Assembly: GCA_017620345.1 (NCBI GenBank)
Contig: JAFZQP010000012.1
Coordinates: 1 to 6,150, forward strand
From: Lachnospiraceae bacterium
GTDB taxonomy: Bacteria; Bacillota_A; Clostridia; Lachnospirales; Lachnospiraceae
Direction: 5' to 3'
Length of the DNA: 6,150 bases
The position numbers and the translations under genes are program-made. Below, one piece after another: positions 5,874 through 6,150 of the stretch. Below the pieces are notes generated by a model that was not told the origin of the DNA, did not search any database, and saw nothing but the letters and a program-made list of their open reading frames with translations. Within the stretch, counting starts at the first letter, position 1, and each line of letters starts with the position of its first letter.

Positions 5874-6150
5874 ATGAAACTGAAATTCTACTTACGCGGT
5901 CTCGGGATAGGAATAGCTGTTACGGCAGTTGTGATGGGACTTGCGCTTGGAAAAAGTACAAAGGATTCGATGACGGATGAGGAAGTGAAGGAACGTGCCA
6001 GGCAGCTCGGGATGATCGAGGAGAGCGAGACACTCGTGGCGCCTACCGAGACGCCGACACCGACACCGACACCTACACCGACACCGACGCCGACACCGAC
6101 ACCGACGCCAACGCCGACACCGACACCGACACCGACGCCGACGCCGACAC
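5874..6150 (+). CDS. Membrane-anchored protein with Thr-Pro repeat (partial, runs off the window)
   Basis: The frame is open from the ATG at 5874 to the window end (92 complete codons). The N-terminus MKLKFYLRGLGIGIAVTAV leads into one hydrophobic segment (about residues 8-25), either an anchor or an uncleaved signal; there is no lipobox Cys. A short charged helix follows (TDEEVKERARQLGMIEESE, 34-52). From residue 60 the protein is a strict Thr-Pro alternation to the edge, a typical extracytoplasmic spacer. A similar N-terminus (RGLGIGI and TDEEI-type helix) is found, as I recall, in Lachnospiraceae proteins after DUF6115 genes, some carrying a YceG/MltG-like C-terminus; the domain that would prove this is outside the window. 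The ribosome site is weak (GCGGAAA, 5861-5867). The gene begins 25 bases after the previous stop and probably belongs to the same operon. Confidence 0.75.
   Translation, partial: MKLKFYLRGLGIGIAVTAVVMGLALGKSTKDSMTDEEVKERARQLGMIEESETLVAPTETPTPTPTPTPTPTPTPTPTPTPTPTPTPTPTPT
6051..6150 (+). repeat. Hexanucleotide tandem repeat ACRCCN encoding (Thr-Pro)n
   Basis: Sixteen complete 6-base units (ACA or ACG followed by CCG, with one CCT and one CCA) plus four bases fill the window to its end, and the true length is unknown. Each unit encodes Thr-Pro, so gain or loss of a unit keeps the frame. The near-identical units make replication slippage and assembly collapse likely. Confidence 0.95.

Overview
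The window is a single-direction (+ strand) stretch of a flagellar/chemotaxis operon of the Firmicutes (Bacillus/Clostridia) type. It runs from the 3' end of cheA through cheW, cheC and cheD, a small membrane protein, a sigma-28 gene (sigD/fliA), a FapA-family (DUF342) protein, a 103-residue protein, and a membrane-anchored coiled-coil protein that looks like DUF6115. The last gene runs off the window with a long Thr-Pro repeat. CheC and CheD together with a sigma-28 gene inside the chemotaxis cluster argue for a Gram-positive motile bacterium. The DUF342 gene and the set of small proteins after the sigma gene resemble flagellar operons of Lachnospiraceae (Clostridia). The genus cannot be fixed from the sequence.

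Layout. Bases 1-1813 hold the signalling part: the CheA receptor-coupling domain, the CheW adaptor, the CheC CheY-P phosphatase with both active-site motifs, and the CheD receptor deamidase with its Thr/Cys/His triad. cheW and cheC overlap by one base. Bases 1816-2142 encode an uncharacterised two-helix membrane protein with a very acidic tail. Bases 2172-2939 encode the flagellar sigma factor. Bases 2979-5848 encode three proteins of largely unknown function: the FapA-like beta-helix protein, a small charged soluble protein, and a protein with an N-terminal membrane anchor, a helical stalk and a C-terminal helix-turn-helix-like segment. From 5874 to the window end there is a partial membrane-anchored protein with a (Thr-Pro)n stretch.

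The genes are packed with gaps of at most about 40 bases. I see no convincing terminator or promoter between them, so they are probably co-transcribed from upstream. The first four genes would couple receptors to the flagellar switch and provide adaptation. The sigma factor would turn on late flagellar and chemotaxis genes. The proteins after it sit where Bacillus subtilis has swrB, which suggests roles in flagellar assembly or its regulation, but this is inference.

Most of the window is a well-known type of operon. The parts with room for novelty are the four poorly characterised proteins (1816-2142, 4579-4890, 4907-5848 and 5874 onward) and a hairpin with a following T-tract just inside the gene at 4907. 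I found no RNA genes, insertion sequences, CRISPR arrays or intergenic stretches over 300 bases.
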